This document shows, piece after piece, positions 61,294 to 64,000 of a stretch of DNA of 64,000 nt. The notes under the pieces were generated by a model. It saw only the letters and a list, made by a program, of their open reading frames with translations. It made no database searches and had not been told where the DNA came from. The stretch spans positions 25,641,197 to 25,705,196 of the forward strand of contig CM075760.1 in NCBI GenBank assembly GCA_037974335.1, written 5' to 3'. Source of the stretch: Prionace glauca (Eukaryota > Chordata > Chondrichthyes > Carcharhiniformes > Carcharhinidae). The position numbers and the translations under genes were made by a program. Position 1 is the first letter of the stretch, and the number at the start of each line of letters is the position of its first letter.

Positions 61294-62039
61294 GATGGAG
61301 AAACCATGGAAATGTGGAGACTGTGGGAAGGAATTTAATTACCCGTCTGAATTGGAAACTCATCGACATATCCACCCTGGGGAGAGACCATTCACCTGCT
61401 CTGTGTGTGGGAAGGGATTCACTCAGTCATCCAGCCTGTACACACACCAGCATGTCCATACTGGTGAGAGGCCATTCACCTGTCTTTAATGTGGGAAGGG
61501 ATTTAATGCCTTATCAAACCTCCGGACTCACCACCAAGTTCACTCTGATCAGAGACCGTTTAGATGTTGAGCGTGGGAAGGATTTTAAAAGCAGAAAGGA
61601 TTTATTGATTCATCAATGCACTCACACTGGGGAGAGGCCATTCATCTGCTCTCTCTGTGGGAAGGGATTCACTTGATTAGCTCACCTTCTGAGACACCAT
61701 CGAGTTCACACGGGGGAGAGGCCGTTCACCTGCCCTGTGTGTTGTCAGGAATTCATTGATACATCCGACCTCCTGATACACTGGCGAGTTCACACTGGAG
61801 AGAGACCTTACACTTGCCTCCTGTGCAGCAAGAGATTCACTCAGTCATCCCACCTGACTACACACCAACTTGTTCACACTGATCAGAGACCCTTTGAATG
61901 TTCTGATTGTGAGAAGAGATTTAACAGTAAACAGAATCTGCTGAAACACCAGCGAGTTCACACTGGGGAAAGGCCGTTCAACTGTTCCATGTGTGGGAAG
62001 GGATTTACTCAGTCAAACAACCTGCTGAAACACCAGTAA
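61294..62039 (+). pseudogene. C2H2 zinc-finger exon with several lesions
   Basis: ATG at 61294 ([20 protein letters not shown]). About nine finger positions: two good fingers ([28 protein letters not shown]), a third broken by TAA at 61487-61489 (TCL-stop-CGKGF), a fourth with a frame change near 61566, CSLCGKGFT followed by TGA at 61674-61676, then [42 protein letters not shown] and [14 protein letters not shown] to a TAA at 62037-62039. The fingers are well conserved otherwise, so loss is fairly recent. Confidence 0.85.
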
Positions 62040-62389
62040 GTTCACAGGCGAATGCAGGGGTTGGATTCTGCTGTTATTGCTGCTGTTAATCACATCCAGG
62101 ACTGAATGATGCCGAAATGCCTGTTTCCAGTGACGTTCCACAGTTTTCTGATGTGTCAATAATTTGGGTTTAACTGTATAGAAAATGATTAAGTTTGTAT
62201 ATGATATAAAAGTAGCTGACAGTTGAAGATAAAGTTAGCAGGGCTGTGGGGAAAGGGGAGTGGGGCTGATGGGCAGCTCTTTCAAATTTGTGACCACAAC
62301 TCCATAAGGCAGCTGTACATTGATTGGAGAAAGACTGACGTCCAAATTCCCGAGAAGTTGTGGCAAACCAGAATAAAACATTGCTTCAG

Positions 62390-62692
62390 CTTCAACTAGA
62401 ACATTGTGGCCAACTCCGGATAGATCGCTATAGGGAGGAGGTGAAGACATTGTAGAGGATGCAGAAAAAATTCATGAGATTGGATCCAGGGATGAGAAAC
62501 TTCAGTTATGAGGGTGGAGGATGAGGCCAGGGAGTGACTAAGGGAAAGGCCAGGAGTGACCAAAGGAATGGTCAGGGAGCAACGAGGCTGAGGAAAGGGA
62601 CTGGCTGTGTCACTCTCTCAGAAAGCTGGTGTGGGTGTGAACACGATGGGCTGAACAAACCTCTTCATTTGCTGTCATCGTTCTATAACTCT
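62390..62692 (+). mobile_element. CR1-type LINE C-terminus and 3' end relic
   Basis: TGTAGAGGATGCAGAAAAAATTCATGAGATTGGATCCAGG is the ERVQKKF...RLDPG part of CR1; CACGATGGGCTGAACAAACC...CATCGTTCTATAAC is a 3' terminus of the old CR1 type. Much deleted. Confidence 0.6.
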
Positions 62693-62949
62693 GAAGGCTC
62701 TGAGGAAAAGGGATGAACTGGCAGCTCCTTCAGAGATGATCCTGGCCTTACAATGCAGCTGTACATTGACAGGACACAGTCACAGTGATCATGCTGAGTA
62801 TATCCCTCATCAGGGGGACCACTGTGGAATTCTGCAGCCTCTCTATTTAAATAAAATGCTGATTTTCTATTCTTCCCAACAATGTGGACAATCTTTTCCC
62901 CCAAGTCATATTTTATCATTCCCACATTCCCATTTACTTACCCTATAGT
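62693..62949. other. Spacer, nothing recognised
   Basis: No supported feature. A phrase GGCAGCTC...CAGCTGTACATTGA occurs at about 62273 and again at 62720, suggesting a small duplication. Confidence 0.35.
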
Positions 62950-63180
62950 ATGATGTATTTTCAGGCTGTATAACTGGTTAAAACTCTTTCCACACTCAGT
63001 TCACTGGAACACTCTCACTAGGGTGTGTGTGTGTCTCGGTGCTTTTCCAGTCACAATTATATCTGAAATCTTTTCCCAGGGACAGAATAGATGTAACATT
63101 GTTCCTTCCACATTCAAAGACCAATGATGTTCAGGGCTGTTACAGGGTTTCTTTCAGAGATGAACTATTGCCAAAACTTT
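62950..63180 (-). pseudogene. Inverted relic of the ZNF leader and first finger
   Basis: Reverse complement contains GTGACTGGAAAAGCACCGAGACACACACACA and a finger CGKSFNQLYSLKIHH near 62965-63000. It matches 60940-61165 in the opposite orientation. Confidence 0.5.
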
Positions 63181-63465
63181 AGCTAATACAAAGACTTATG
63201 ACATAGCATCCTGGTGAAAGGCATTTTTACTGACCAATGTGAGACAAAACACCTGGAAAACGTGTACGAGGAAGGCCCAAGATGGCACAGGTCGATAATA
63301 TCAGAATGTGGACTGGCCTCTCGATGGGACAGACAATGAGAGCAGCTGAGAAATCAGTGAAGAAAGACTGTTCAGAGTGCAGCTAACCTCTGAACGAGGA
63401 GGGATAAAGGACAAGGGACCTGCAATGGTAGGAAAAGAATTATTTACTATCTAGAATAAAATTAA
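63181..63465. other. Spacer, nothing recognised
   Basis: Unique-looking DNA without an open frame of note. Confidence 0.35.
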
Positions 63466-63469
63466 TCTA

Positions 63470-63705
63470 CAATATAGAAACTAGGAGCAGGCCATTCGAG
63501 TCTGCTCCGCCATTCAATACAATCATGGCTGATCCTCTATCTCAATGACATGTTCTCCCCATACTGCTTGAAGCCATTAAAATCTAAAAAAACCTACCTC
63601 TTCCTTGAACATATTCAGTGACTTGGATTCCACAGCCTTCGGTGATAGAGAATTCCATAAGTTCACTACCCTTTGAGTTAATAATTTTTTTCCTCATCTC
63701 AGTCT
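63470..63705 (-). mobile_element. CR1-type LINE 3' end
   Basis: AAACTAGGAGCAGGCCATTCGAGTCTGCTCCGCCATTCAATACAATCATGGCTGATCC, through CCATAAGTTCACTACCCTTTGAGT: reverse CR1 terminus and C-terminal codons, diverged. Confidence 0.78.
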
Positions 63706-63903
63706 CATCTGACATCTGCTTTTGTGGATTATTTCAGTGGGAATGTGCTCTCGCTCAAAGGGAATCAGCCACTGGAATTAAAATTGAGAGACCAGCCAGT
63801 CCAACAGCAAGAAATCTTCTGATTCTCCCACTTCACCAACAGTCAGAATGAAAATAGTTCAATCTTGGATATGATTAACAGCCAAATCTAACCACGGTCA
63901 TCA

Positions 63904-64000
<97 letters not shown>

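Overview
The window looks like host nuclear DNA from a cartilaginous fish, most likely a shark. This is inferred from the repeats: tRNA-headed SINEs in both orientations, many CR1-type LINEs of several ages, L2/Rex1-type LINEs and a Penelope-like element with a GIY-YIG domain, around C2H2 zinc-finger exons and spliced vertebrate genes. I see no bacterial, plasmid or CRISPR features.

Layout. (1) 1-25.5 kb is a zinc-finger (ZNF) cluster. A 14-finger exon (1250-2524) and an 8-finger exon (10078-10788) look usable. A third unit (22810-23430) and several fragments are broken. The units are paralogous, sharing an old antisense LINE relic, a similar intron and a similar 3' splice site. A minus-strand ZNF exon at 15.1-20.0 kb is split by a full-length 4.27 kb CR1 element (15469-19738); a CpG-rich, CCAAT-bearing region at about 20.96-21.33 kb lies at its 5' end. 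(2) 25.5-30.8 kb is an ~80 bp minisatellite split by a second CR1 copy (27003-30166) almost identical to the first. (3) 30.88-31.7 kb holds a tandemly duplicated CCAAT/E-box/GC-box module, followed by 5 kb of GA-rich satellite. (4) 36.8-42.7 kb carries the first three coding exons of REC8, the meiotic kleisin of cohesin, with introns full of repeats. A 100-N assembly gap (44606-44705), flanked by a perfect 17 bp inverted repeat, and a 1.4 kb purine tract follow before any further REC8 exon is seen. (5) 46.26-48.73 kb holds an unidentified gene of at least two exons. (6) 49.1-55.9 kb is retroelement-rich: a short Penelope-like insertion with a clean target-site duplication, a 35 bp satellite derived from CR1 coding sequence, a 52 bp satellite derived from a SINE, and L2-like and CR1 pieces. 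(7) 55.9-64 kb returns to ZNF exons on both strands (one 6-finger exon truncated by CR1, one multi-lesion pseudogene, one running off the end) with a CR1 nested in a Penelope-like fragment.

Host genes with good support are REC8 (partial), the ZNF exons, and more tentatively the 46-48.7 kb gene. No KRAB-like domain was seen beside the ZNF exons. The most unusual signals are tandem satellites that appear to have grown out of SINE and LINE segments, the duplicated promoter-like module 5 kb upstream of REC8, and two nearly identical CR1 copies each disabled by one visible lesion.
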